Positions 48,854 to 57,102 of a DNA stretch of 64,000 nt are shown in pieces (the stretch's first letter is position 1; every line of letters begins with the position of its first letter). Origin of the DNA: Lewinellaceae bacterium (GTDB taxonomy: Bacteria > Bacteroidota > Bacteroidia > Chitinophagales > Saprospiraceae); assembly GCA_024644235.1 (NCBI GenBank), contig JAHELJ010000015.1, positions 35,353 to 99,352 on the forward strand, in the 5' to 3' direction. The translations under genes and the position numbers were made by a program. Below the pieces are notes generated by a model, which saw nothing but the letters and a program-made list of their open reading frames with translations, did no database searches and was not told where the DNA came from.

Positions 48854-48883
48854 GCACTTTCAGTTTAAAGTGCCTCAAAAGTA
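48854..48883 (-). promoter_or_regulatory. thrS -7 box and leader hairpin
   Basis: On the minus strand TACTTTTG (48883-48876) is a -7 box. Just inside it, GCACTTT-AAACTG-AAAGTGC (48873-48854) makes a 7-bp hairpin that ends 8 nt before the thrS ATG. The transcript would begin at or in this stem. It may affect translation start. Confidence 0.45.
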
Positions 48884-48913
48884 ATGTTTATTTGATAAGG
48901 CTAGAGATCGAGA

Positions 48914-49867
48914 TTAGAGGTCGTCCAGAGCAGATTTTATCTCTTCCAAAGTGACGTTGACAAACTCAAGATTGACGTGATAATCACTACCGATTTCGGT
49001 TTCCTTGAGGGCCATCTCATATTCGTCCTTTGCCAATTGTCTCACGCCCATAAATATCACCCGGGCCCCTACTGGAAGATGTCGAAGGCAATATTTTCGA
49101 TCATCCGTTGGCGACATGCTTAGGATCGATAACTCATCAACCAGAACTGCAAAAACGACAGTATTTCGATGAGTGGTGAGAGAATCCACTGATACACAAA
49201 CAGGATTAGCCTCGCCGTTGTCCGCAAGTTTGTCAATATTGATCCACGCAAGTCTGGCGGTAATGCAATCGTATCCGATAAAAAAGGCTGAATCCGACTG
49301 TCGTTCCACCACTTGGACAGAAGTCATTGTACCGGCTTGTTGGTCTGCCTGTACCCAGGTAAATCCTTCTTGGAGTTCCTCGCCATAGAAAAGTGCCATC
49401 TCGAAATCAGGACGATCAGAAGGCACAGAGAAGCTCAGCGTCTTGCCTGCTTTCAACTTTAGTGGCTGAAAGCCATCGAAGGCAGCAATGTGAAAGGCCC
49501 CAGCAGATATCAGTCGATGATGTCCTGAGGCAGTTGGCTTTTGATGAACGAGGTAATCCCTCTTGGTTTTCAGTTCAATAATTTCCAATCGGATTGACTC
49601 ACATACACAATCACTTCCATCCCGATACTCGAAGATGCCTGGAATAAAGTGGAACTGCCTTCCAGCTGGGGTATGAATTCGTTGTTCCACTAAACCGCTA
49701 ATGGAAAAATGCGCAGTATCATCAATTGAAGAAGTGAGGGCAGAAAAATCCAGCGTGAAAGCCTCTTCTTCGAGTGGTATGAACCGATCTACTTCTTTTT
49801 GGCAGCTCAACAGTGCCAGAATACACGCGGCAATACCTGCGATGATAACGGGATTTCTATATTTCAT
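48914..49867 (-). CDS. Lipoprotein of unknown function
   Basis: A 317-residue lipoprotein with lipobox LALLSC (Cys22). The rest is beta-rich, with a repeat-free sequence that I do not recognise (LDFSALTSSIDDTAHFSISG, then VGARVIFMGVRQLAKDEYEM near the end). It follows the barrel-fused anti-sigma gene by 15 nt, so it is likely part of that operon. No catalytic motif. Confidence 0.7.
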   Translation of the reverse strand: MKYRNPVIIAGIAACILALLSCQKEVDRFIPLEEEAFTLDFSALTSSIDDTAHFSISGLVEQRIHTPAGRQFHFIPGIFEYRDGSDCVCESIRLEIIELKTKRDYLVHQKPTASGHHRLISAGAFHIAAFDGFQPLKLKAGKTLSFSVPSDRPDFEMALFYGEELQEGFTWVQADQQAGTMTSVQVVERQSDSAFFIGYDCITARLAWINIDKLADNGEANPVCVSVDSLTTHRNTVVFAVLVDELSILSMSPTDDRKYCLRHLPVGARVIFMGVRQLAKDEYEMALKETEIGSDYHVNLEFVNVTLEEIKSALDDL

Positions 49868-49882
49868 TTTCAGTCTTCTTCG

Positions 49883-51226
49883 CTAAAAGTTATGTTTCCA
49901 GGCTAAGCCGAGGCTTACCTGCTTGTAACGCTGGTCAATGGGATAGTTGTCCAAGGTTAAATCTTGCAGCGGATATCTGAAGTTAGCACGGAGCTGTATG
50001 GATTGATTGGTGTTGATTCCTAGTTCGTAACTCACGGATCCGAGGACATCTATTCCGGTCGAAGTCTTGAACAGACGATGTCGATTTGGATCATTGGAGC
50101 TGATCGACACTATCTCCTGATCGGATGATAGCAGATCACCACGTTGCCAAAACTTCATATTCATGGACACTCCGGCATGAAACCAGAATCGATGTTGTTT
50201 CACATCAAATCGATAGCCAGCTATCAGGGGAATATCAACGAATGTGTAATTATTATTTGACAACTTGATGCGTTGCCCGTATTCAGTGATGATTGAGGTA
50301 TCGGTGCGGATCACGGGAGTCCCATTATTATAGATAGTGTCTGTGATAATGCTGGTAATAGTTCTACTGGCGTTCGGGTCTGTGAAATCGAAAACCTCAT
50401 GGAGTCTCCTCAGCCCAAGGCCCGTTTTAAGTTCTATCCTGTCTCGAAATCGAAATCCGACCATGGCCTCAGCCGCCAACATTGTTTTGATTCGCTCTGA
50501 ATCACGGCGCAAATCACGATAGGCTCCAAGCTCCGGGTCTTTCAATGTCATACTTCGAATTGGATATCCCGCATGGATATTGAACTCGGCAAAGGGCTTG
50601 ATCGATCCAGCTGCTCCGAATGGAGGACATGCCTGAATCTTGGGTTCCTTGTCCAAACCTGGCAACGGCGATACAAGTTCAAAGCTTCTTTGGTCAATTT
50701 GCTGTGCAGGGGTTATGTCCACCTTCTCTAGCGTTAGCATCGCGACTAAATCTTTACTTCGCTGTTCAACATGCTGTTTCTCGGCATAAATCGATGGCAC
50801 CATTTCTTGAGGGGGCGTAAGGCGAATTTTGGATAATGCCCTTTCGGTCTTTGCTGGGAAAGCCACTTCCTCAATATTCTCAGATCCAAGCTGGGCATCC
50901 ATCTTATCATTCATAGTCTGAATAGACAGTTGAATGTTTGTTTCTGCAGTTGCAGCATGAAGGTCTGTGTGAGGGTCGGCGGATGGTTCATTTGTAGCGA
51001 TCGAAGTGGTCACCATCGCACTATACTCCGAAGAAAGTGATTTCGAACCAGGAAGGAGTTGGGTCAAACCAAGAAGAGCGATACCGGCACCAAAGAACCA
51101 AAATATGAAAGGTCTCCTTTTCCGACGTGGGGTGAGTTCTGATGCTATATTTGACCACATCTCAGTGGGTACATCCGTTTCCAGATGGTAGATCTTACTT
51201 CTGATATGTCGGTCAAATTCATTCAT
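49883..51226 (-). CDS. Anti-sigma-like protein fused to a beta-barrel domain
   Basis: A 447-residue protein. The N-terminus (FDRHIRSKIYHLETDVPTEM, then WSNIASEL) resembles the cytoplasmic part of anti-sigma proteins. A membrane helix (about residues 43-62) leads to a periplasmic low-complexity linker and a C-terminal region of about 220 residues of alternating strands ending KQVSLGLAWKHNF. That end is typical of outer-membrane barrels of the PorT/OmpA-like type. I chose ATG 51226, which overlaps the sigma gene stop by 4 nt. The single chain would cross the inner membrane and end in the outer membrane, which is unusual. Role inferred from the sigma gene next to it. Confidence 0.72.
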   Translation of the reverse strand: MNEFDRHIRSKIYHLETDVPTEMWSNIASELTPRRKRRPFIFWFFGAGIALLGLTQLLPGSKSLSSEYSAMVTTSIATNEPSADPHTDLHAATAETNIQLSIQTMNDKMDAQLGSENIEEVAFPAKTERALSKIRLTPPQEMVPSIYAEKQHVEQRSKDLVAMLTLEKVDITPAQQIDQRSFELVSPLPGLDKEPKIQACPPFGAAGSIKPFAEFNIHAGYPIRSMTLKDPELGAYRDLRRDSERIKTMLAAEAMVGFRFRDRIELKTGLGLRRLHEVFDFTDPNASRTITSIITDTIYNNGTPVIRTDTSIITEYGQRIKLSNNNYTFVDIPLIAGYRFDVKQHRFWFHAGVSMNMKFWQRGDLLSSDQEIVSISSNDPNRHRLFKTSTGIDVLGSVSYELGINTNQSIQLRANFRYPLQDLTLDNYPIDQRYKQVSLGLAWKHNF

Positions 51227-51759
51227 GAAGCGATACGTTCGGCTTTTTGAATTCTTTTTTGCAAGTGCTTTCGTGCTTTCAATAGTTGACTCCTGGAGGT
51301 TGCCTCTGTGCATCCAAGCATTTCGGCAATTTCCTTGTGCGAATAACCCTCGATAGCATACATGTTAAAAACAATGCGGTAACCTTCTGGTAGTTCTCCA
51401 ATCCATTCCAAAATCTCATCGGCACTTAATGATGCCACTACTCCAGGATCACATGGCGCTTCCACGATCTCTTCAATACCCGTGCGCTCTTTTTCAAAAC
51501 GCTTATTGCGGTACTTCTTCAAAGCGGTGTTGATAAATATTTTCCTCATCCACCCTTCAAAAGAACCTTCGAATTTGTACTGATGGATATTCCTGAAGAG
51601 ACGTACGAAGCCATCTTGCAGAATATCTTCTGCATCACTACGAGTTCTTGAATATCGGATACAAACTGTCATCATTCTCTTACTGTACTGAACAAACAAT
51701 TGCTTCTGACAGGACTCATCCTGCCTCATACATCCCTTGATAATCTGTTCGTTGTTCAA
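51223..51759 (-). CDS. ECF RNA polymerase sigma factor
   Basis: A 178-residue ECF sigma factor. Region 2 (QLFVQYSKRMMTVCIRYSR, then SDAEDILQDGFVRLFRNI) and region 4 (ELPEGYRIVFNMYAIEGYSHKEIAEMLGCTEATSRSQLLKARKHL) are complete. The start is TTG at 51759, with TGA immediately upstream in frame; the next ATG (residue 11) would cut region 2. A rare start may keep levels low. It begins the operon of the barrel-fused anti-sigma and lipoprotein genes. Confidence 0.9.
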   Translation of the reverse strand: MNNEQIIKGCMRQDESCQKQLFVQYSKRMMTVCIRYSRTRSDAEDILQDGFVRLFRNIHQYKFEGSFEGWMRKIFINTALKKYRNKRFEKERTGIEEIVEAPCDPGVVASLSADEILEWIGELPEGYRIVFNMYAIEGYSHKEIAEMLGCTEATSRSQLLKARKHLQKRIQKAERIAS

Positions 51760-51905
51760 TCAGATGAGGGTTTACACTTAGTTTACCTAAAGAAGATCCC
51801 AGTTATGAAGGTTTCGTTGCCTAGCCTACTAAACAAAAGCTAAAAATGGGCCAAATATTTCCCGGTAGGGTCTGTATTTACATTGCTAACTGCTGCTAAA
51901 CAATA

Positions 51906-51937
51906 AAGCCACTAGGCATTCAAAACGCCAGTGGCTT
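51906..51937 (-). terminator. Terminator of the dodecin gene
   Basis: On the minus strand AAGCCACTGGC-GTTTTGAAT-GCC-T-AGTGGCTT (11-bp stem with a bulge) is followed by TATTGTTTAG. It stands 34 nt after the dodecin stop. Confidence 0.7.
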
Positions 51938-51970
51938 CATTCTTTGGCTCGTCTTTGGAGTGTCGAATGA

Positions 51971-52174
51971 TTAACCGTCCACCTCGAAAGTAATTTTTAG
52001 ATTCACTCGATACTTATCTACTGAACCACCTTTCACCGTTGCACTTTGATTCTGTACAAAAGCAGATCGAATGTTTTTAATTGTCTTTGAGGCTTTTTCT
52101 ACTCCTCGAGAGGTTGCATCCTCCCAACTCTTTTCTGAATCTGACAGAAGTTCAATCACTTTTAATACCGACAT
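51971..52174 (-). CDS. Dodecin
   Basis: A 67-residue flavin-binding dodecamer subunit. MSVLKVIELLSDSEKSWEDA, then VEKASKTIKNIRSAFVQNQ and YRVNLKITFEVDG match the family throughout. Dodecins store riboflavin or FMN and buffer free flavin. Monocistronic, with its own terminator. Confidence 0.92.
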   Translation of the reverse strand: MSVLKVIELLSDSEKSWEDATSRGVEKASKTIKNIRSAFVQNQSATVKGGSVDKYRVNLKITFEVDG

Positions 52175-52239
52175 TTTTGACTTTGATTTTAGTTAAGAAA
52201 TAGTTGCACCAGAATGTAATAAATTATTATCGGTTTCTC

Positions 52240-53250
52240 CTATTCAATCATCTCTTCTACTCTGAGAATCGCCCTCCTGCTGTCTTCATCGTCAGGATCG
52301 AGGCGTAGAGATTGTTCATATTGTCGCATTGCATCCTTGTTTAAACCGGACAGTTCTGCAAGAAGGCCCAAATAATAATAAGCCCTGGCATAACTTGGTT
52401 CGGTTTTTACAGTGAGTTCGAAATGCTGTTTTGCTTTATTGAGGCTATCAATTTGTAAGAAGAGAAGGCCCATATTGAAGTATGCATCCGCGTAATATGG
52501 ATTGTGGGATATAAGATCCCGGTAAGTCTTCATCGCTTCATTAATTCTACCGATATCGGTCAAGTACCTGGCCTTAGCGTGCAGTACGCGGGGATTCTCG
52601 GGCTCAATACTTTCGGCAGCATTGAAGTACCTGACAGCTTCTGTAGTATCAACGGTCGTCATCAGCTGACCCAAATTGATCCAGGCGTCTATTATATAGG
52701 GGTCCTCAGCAGTCGCATGTTGGAAATACGTGATTGCTGCAGCAGTATCACCCGATTCCTTTGCTACCATTCCCTTCATAAATAGAGCTTCAGGATCATT
52801 TGGTCGAATGGCTTCAATCTTATTTAAGGTTTGAAACGCTTCGGAGTAACGCTTTAGAATTAATTCGAATTCTGCAAGTTTTAGAAGGGTGCCACAGTTT
52901 TCCGGAAACAATTTGGAGGCCTTTTCCATCGTTTGCAGAGCTGGGCGAGATTGATAATAGTCCAGATAAACATCTGCGAGCAAGTGCCAGGTATCTGGTC
53001 GACTTGAATCTAGTTCCAGAGCCTTGTTAAGGTCAGTAATGGCCGCTTCATAAGATCCTAACTCATAAAAAGCTCTACCTCGAGCAAACCATAACTCAGA
53101 TGCATCAGGATTTATCTTAATTTGATCTGATAAGAGTGTGATTTGTGGTAGATCGGAATGGATTTTGCTAGAATCTGTCTGGGGTTGCTGACAACAGAGA
53201 ATTAAAAGTACTACTAATATAAAGATTCCAGAGTGCCAGGTCTTTACCAT
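52240..53250 (-). CDS. Tetratricopeptide-repeat lipoprotein
   Basis: A 336-residue protein with lipobox LILCC (Cys at about residue 19-20) and about seven TPR units covering residues 55-325, for example ASELWFARGRAFYELGSYEA and ADAYFNMGLLFLQIDSLNKA. The repeats form a binding scaffold. Partner unknown. ATG 53250 was chosen over a TTG 6 codons upstream. Confidence 0.85.
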   Translation of the reverse strand: MVKTWHSGIFILVVLLILCCQQPQTDSSKIHSDLPQITLLSDQIKINPDASELWFARGRAFYELGSYEAAITDLNKALELDSSRPDTWHLLADVYLDYYQSRPALQTMEKASKLFPENCGTLLKLAEFELILKRYSEAFQTLNKIEAIRPNDPEALFMKGMVAKESGDTAAAITYFQHATAEDPYIIDAWINLGQLMTTVDTTEAVRYFNAAESIEPENPRVLHAKARYLTDIGRINEAMKTYRDLISHNPYYADAYFNMGLLFLQIDSLNKAKQHFELTVKTEPSYARAYYYLGLLAELSGLNKDAMRQYEQSLRLDPDDEDSRRAILRVEEMIE

Positions 53251-53438
53251 AAATGTAGGCTTTAACAAACTTATTGAGCGTTTAGCATTTAAAGGTATGA
53301 TTTTTGTGTAGTAAGGAACATATCATGGATTTTTACAACCCTATAACGGTTCATTGAATGGCATTCAACTAGATGACATTGATTATTAGTAAGATATATA
53401 TACTGGAATTCTAATAAGAGGAAAAATCAACGCCCGTG

Positions 53439-54704
53439 ATGCTTAGACTGATATTGCTATTACTTGGTATCTTTTCATTTTCATTTTCATTTACCCAGAA
53501 TCATATATCACAGTACATTGAAAAGTACAAGGAGATCGCTGTTGCAGAGATGCATCGAACGGGCATCCCTGCAAGCATCAAACTTGGTCAAGCTATTTTG
53601 GAGTCCAGTGCTGGAACTAGCGAACTAGCCACCAATTCACGCAATCATTTCGGAATCAAATGCGGTGGTAATTGGGATGGGCAAGGCTACTATAAAAAGG
53701 ATGATGACAGGGACCGCCGGGGGCGATTGATAAAGTCATGTTTTAGGGTTTTTGATTCACCCGAAACTTCTTTTGTAGCACATTCCGAGTTTTTGTTGGA
53801 TCCAAATAAAGCCTACCGATATGGCTTTCTTTTTACTCTTGATCAATATGATTATAAATCCTGGGCCTGGGGGCTGAAAGAAGCCGGATATGCAACCAAT
53901 GTCAGATACGCCAATCTGCTGATTAGAATCATTGAGGAACATTCTCTGTATACCTACGACTACTATGAACCCTCAGAGGCTCTGGCTCAAGTGACCCATC
54001 CTGAACGAAAGGATGAAGTGGTTTTCCATCATCCACCCGTGGAAACCCGAAAAATTCAAACAAAATGGAAATCAAGACCTGATGATATCAGAGTCATTGA
54101 TGGCATTGTTTCCAACAATGGCTTGTCAATGGTGTACGCGAGAAAGGGAGACACACCAGTAAAACTGGCCAGGCGCTATGAAGTGGATGTTGTTGATATT
54201 CTGGATTACAATGAACGTCTGGAGAAACATACCCAGCCCCTTTCCACAGCCGAAAGGGTCTATCTGGAGAAGAAGAAAAAGGCATATAAAGGTGATGCAA
54301 AATTCCATATCGTCGAAGTAGGGGAATCTATGTATGACATTGCCCAGGCTTATGGTATCAGGTTGGATCGATTATATATTCGAAACCGCATGTACCCCGG
54401 CACTCAACCTGCATATGGTGAGAGAATCGCATTGAAGGGAATGGTGAAGTCCAAAGACCGGCCCAGGGTAAGAACCTACGTTACTAAAGCTGGCTATGCA
54501 ACGGCCATGGCAGATGATTTGGCAGATAATCAGCCTACCGGCCAGTTTGCTTCAAATAGAAAGGATTCGCATGTGGTGAGATCAGGTGAAACACTATATA
54601 GTATTGCTACTCGCTATCGGGTCAAGGTAGAAGAACTAAAGACTTGGAACAGTATTGGGGATGATCTCATCAGACCAGGACAAGTTTTATATTTGGCACC
54701 GTAA
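53439..54704 (+). CDS. Glucosaminidase domain protein with LysM repeats
   Basis: A 421-residue exported peptidoglycan hydrolase. A signal peptide (1-20) leads to a GH73-like glucosaminidase domain (YKEIAVAEMHRTGIPASIKL, then LGQAILESSAGTSELA with the catalytic Glu, and SRNHFGIKCG). Three LysM domains follow at about residues 228-270, 288-325 and 375-420 (HVVRSGETLYSIATRYRVKV). It should cut the glycan chain of peptidoglycan at the cell wall. Its stop is immediately followed by the next start. Confidence 0.92.
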   Translation: MLRLILLLLGIFSFSFSFTQNHISQYIEKYKEIAVAEMHRTGIPASIKLGQAILESSAGTSELATNSRNHFGIKCGGNWDGQGYYKKDDDRDRRGRLIKSCFRVFDSPETSFVAHSEFLLDPNKAYRYGFLFTLDQYDYKSWAWGLKEAGYATNVRYANLLIRIIEEHSLYTYDYYEPSEALAQVTHPERKDEVVFHHPPVETRKIQTKWKSRPDDIRVIDGIVSNNGLSMVYARKGDTPVKLARRYEVDVVDILDYNERLEKHTQPLSTAERVYLEKKKKAYKGDAKFHIVEVGESMYDIAQAYGIRLDRLYIRNRMYPGTQPAYGERIALKGMVKSKDRPRVRTYVTKAGYATAMADDLADNQPTGQFASNRKDSHVVRSGETLYSIATRYRVKVEELKTWNSIGDDLIRPGQVLYLAP

Positions 54705-55397
54705 ATGAGGATTACAGTCATTCTTTTTTTTGGTCTTCTGGTGGGTGCTTCTTCAGCACTAGCTCAAAGCTATGCTTTTGGCCTCAAAGTCGGCCCAACA
54801 CTTGGATTGCAAAGATGGAATGGTTTTCAAGGTAACGATCCGTTGATTCAGTATCATGCGATGGCTTTCATAGAAACCGCCGATGAAGACAATTTGGGGG
54901 CATTATTTGCCGAAGCAGGTTACCATGTGAAAGGGAGGGCAGTGCATTTTCGTGCTTCCGTGCACCCGGTCACTGGCACGCCGTATGACGCTCAGACGTA
55001 TCAGCTCAAGTTCAACAATGCATCTTTATCGCTTGGTGGCAAAAAGAAATTCTTTGTAGGGGCTAATCTGGCCTACTACTCAATAGCAGTTCGGGCCGAA
55101 TACAATCTATCCACCGATTTGGAGATCTATGAGGGGTTTGAAGGAGGGATCAACAAATTTGTTTACGGTCTCACGTTAGGAGGAGGGTTTGAATTCCCTT
55201 TTACCGAATTTGTTGGGGGCTTGATCGATTTTCGATTCAGCCCGGATATCAGCAGGCAGATTTTTCTGCCTCCATTCGAATTTCAGAATCCTTATACGGG
55301 AACCCTTGACGTGTTTGGACAACAGAGTGTTAAGAATCTTGCTTTTGAAGTCTCGCTGGGCCTCAGGTTTCTCCACAAAATTACCTATATAGATTAG
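54705..55397 (+). CDS. Outer-membrane beta-barrel-like protein
   Basis: A 230-residue exported protein with a signal peptide (cleaved near ALAQS) and alternating strands in a PorT-like pattern (SYAFGLKVGPTLGLQRW at the start, NLAFEVSLGLRFLHKI near the end). It starts directly after the glucosaminidase stop (TAA-ATG), so the two are coupled. No known specific family; envelope role inferred. Confidence 0.72.
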   Translation: MRITVILFFGLLVGASSALAQSYAFGLKVGPTLGLQRWNGFQGNDPLIQYHAMAFIETADEDNLGALFAEAGYHVKGRAVHFRASVHPVTGTPYDAQTYQLKFNNASLSLGGKKKFFVGANLAYYSIAVRAEYNLSTDLEIYEGFEGGINKFVYGLTLGGGFEFPFTEFVGGLIDFRFSPDISRQIFLPPFEFQNPYTGTLDVFGQQSVKNLAFEVSLGLRFLHKITYID

Positions 55398-56020
55398 ACG
55401 CGACCGGAGGATTTTACTTTGGTTCTAGGCATGGTCCTCAAGATGACATCCCAGAGCGGAGAAGAAACACCAAAGGCCCGATCAGATTCCTTGTAGTGGT
55501 GTATGGCATGATGTGTCCAGAGAATTCTCATAAAGTTCTTGGGAGGTCTGAATGCATGAACGGCGTAATGCACACACAAATAAGTCGCATAGCCAGCTAA
55601 AAAGCCTCCGGTAAAGGGTACTCCAAAACTTCCCATCAAATATTTGTAGACAAGAAAAAATCCAGTGGCCAAAGTAATGCTCAGAATTGGAGGCATAGCT
55701 AAGCGACTCTTATCTCTTGGAAAGTCATGATGTACGCCGTGGATTGCGTATTGAATCTTTTTCCTGCTTTCTGTCGAGCTGTCTATGTGAAAAGCATATC
55801 TATGAACAAGATACTCGACAAAGGTGAAGAACAAAAAACCTAGGAAGAACCACAGAATACTGGCCTGAGCAGATAGTAGACCAATGTAAATCGTATAGAT
55901 CAAGAGGAAGAGTGCAGTGCCGTAGAATATCGTCAATGGGATCGCGATATGTGTCCGGGTAAGACTCTCTAAAACCCTGTTTTTGAATAATTGGCCGTCT
56001 CTCTTGGTTTCCTTGGTCAT
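55394..56020 (-). CDS. Sterol desaturase / fatty acid hydroxylase-family protein
   Basis: A 208-residue integral membrane diiron enzyme. The His-box set is complete: HRYAFH, HGVHHDF, HYAVHAF and WTHHAIHHY, separated by four hydrophobic stretches. It is closest to fatty acid 2-hydroxylases. Known members hydroxylate acyl chains in sphingolipids or related lipids, and several Bacteroidota make sphingolipids. Substrate is inferred. It converges on the barrel gene with a 4-nt overlap. Confidence 0.87.
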   Translation of the reverse strand: MTKETKRDGQLFKNRVLESLTRTHIAIPLTIFYGTALFLLIYTIYIGLLSAQASILWFFLGFLFFTFVEYLVHRYAFHIDSSTESRKKIQYAIHGVHHDFPRDKSRLAMPPILSITLATGFFLVYKYLMGSFGVPFTGGFLAGYATYLCVHYAVHAFRPPKNFMRILWTHHAIHHYKESDRAFGVSSPLWDVILRTMPRTKVKSSGRV

Positions 56021-56231
56021 GACTTGCTCTCAATCTCTGTCAGCATCCCAAAAATAATAGCTTATCGCGAGTTATGCTAACCTGCCGCACGATAACAAAA
56101 TATTAAGCTCTAATTAACGCTTTTTAATCTTTGAAAGTTGTCTTAAATAGTAGGTACAAAAAAAAGATAAATGCGCCATCAGTCATAGGTTTTTTGGGGT
56201 TTAATTTCTTATTTGGTTCTCGTTAAGTTGT

Positions 56232-56256
56232 GAGGCCGCCTTTCAAAGGTGGCCTC
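56232..56256. terminator. Terminator of the receptor operon
   Basis: GAGGCCGCC-TTTCAAA-GGTGGCCTC, a 9-bp stem with one G-T, sits 11 nt after the DUF4249 stop. The minus strand has no good T-run after it. The plus strand has GTCTTATATTC. Confidence 0.5.
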
Positions 56257-56266
56257 GTCTTATATT

Positions 56267-57100
56267 CTACTCTCCTATCACCGTAGTATCTCTAACATAG
56301 GATAGCACCGTAAATATGCCTAGCGGATTTGTGTCACCCTGCACATTTGAGAATATTGAGCCAGGCTGGGTGATCGGATCGAGATTTGCCTGAATCGAGA
56401 AAGTAACGCTTACCAGATAGTCATAATATTCCTTGGGTAGATGGTAGAGCGTATTAATTATCGTATCTCCCTCTTCGAATTCAAATCCTGTCCCAAATAC
56501 AATTGTTCCGTTATCAGTGAAAGTGTCTTCAGCTAGAAAATCCTGATATGGTATGCTGTCTAAGCTGGTTCGATGAAGATGCCTTCGGTAAAAGTTTTCC
56601 TCATCAAATGAATCAGTGAAGTAAGTCAGTACTCGTGCCAGGGAATCCTGGTATTCGACCACTATGCTGTCAAATGGTATCTGCGGTATCATTGTTGTCT
56701 GGGAGGTTATTTCAGAGCCATCTGGAAGAAGGATTTCAAGGTGGAAAGTGTCAGAGATTTCAGGTACTCGTTCCCAAGAAAGATAGTTGGCCAGAAATCC
56801 TGTCTGTTGGTCAAAATTTATGTCGTTATTCAGGATAATTTCATCAGATCCAAATAATACCCGCACTGCTGCATCTTGTACCAGGCTTTCATCCAGAACA
56901 GTCTCCAGGCTGGAGAGATCAAATTCATCAAAGAAGCGGTTACTCCTTGCAAGCAGGAGTCGAATAGGTTTTCCAGCTTCGAGGTAGCACTCTACCACTA
57001 CCTGAGTTTCATAAGCGGGAAGGTTTATCGGCACTTCGTTCTCCAGATTACAGCCCACCAGGACGATTAGTATGAAGACCAATAGTTTTCTAGTTCTCAT
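56267..57100 (-). CDS. DUF4249 lipoprotein
   Basis: A 277-residue lipoprotein (lipobox LVGC; Cys16). The DUF4249 layout is clear: an N-terminal strand ETQVVVECYLEAGKPIRLLLARS and the C-terminal NPLGIFTVLSYVRDTTV. These proteins accompany TonB-dependent receptors and are presumed surface lipoproteins; ligand unknown. ATG 57100 begins 2 nt after the receptor stop. Confidence 0.87.
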   Translation of the reverse strand: MRTRKLLVFILIVLVGCNLENEVPINLPAYETQVVVECYLEAGKPIRLLLARSNRFFDEFDLSSLETVLDESLVQDAAVRVLFGSDEIILNNDINFDQQTGFLANYLSWERVPEISDTFHLEILLPDGSEITSQTTMIPQIPFDSIVVEYQDSLARVLTYFTDSFDEENFYRRHLHRTSLDSIPYQDFLAEDTFTDNGTIVFGTGFEFEEGDTIINTLYHLPKEYYDYLVSVTFSIQANLDPITQPGSIFSNVQGDTNPLGIFTVLSYVRDTTVIGE

Positions 57101-57102
57101 TA

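Noticed and set aside
54094..54308. Two overlapping minus-strand frames
   Set aside because: Shadows inside the glucosaminidase-LysM gene.
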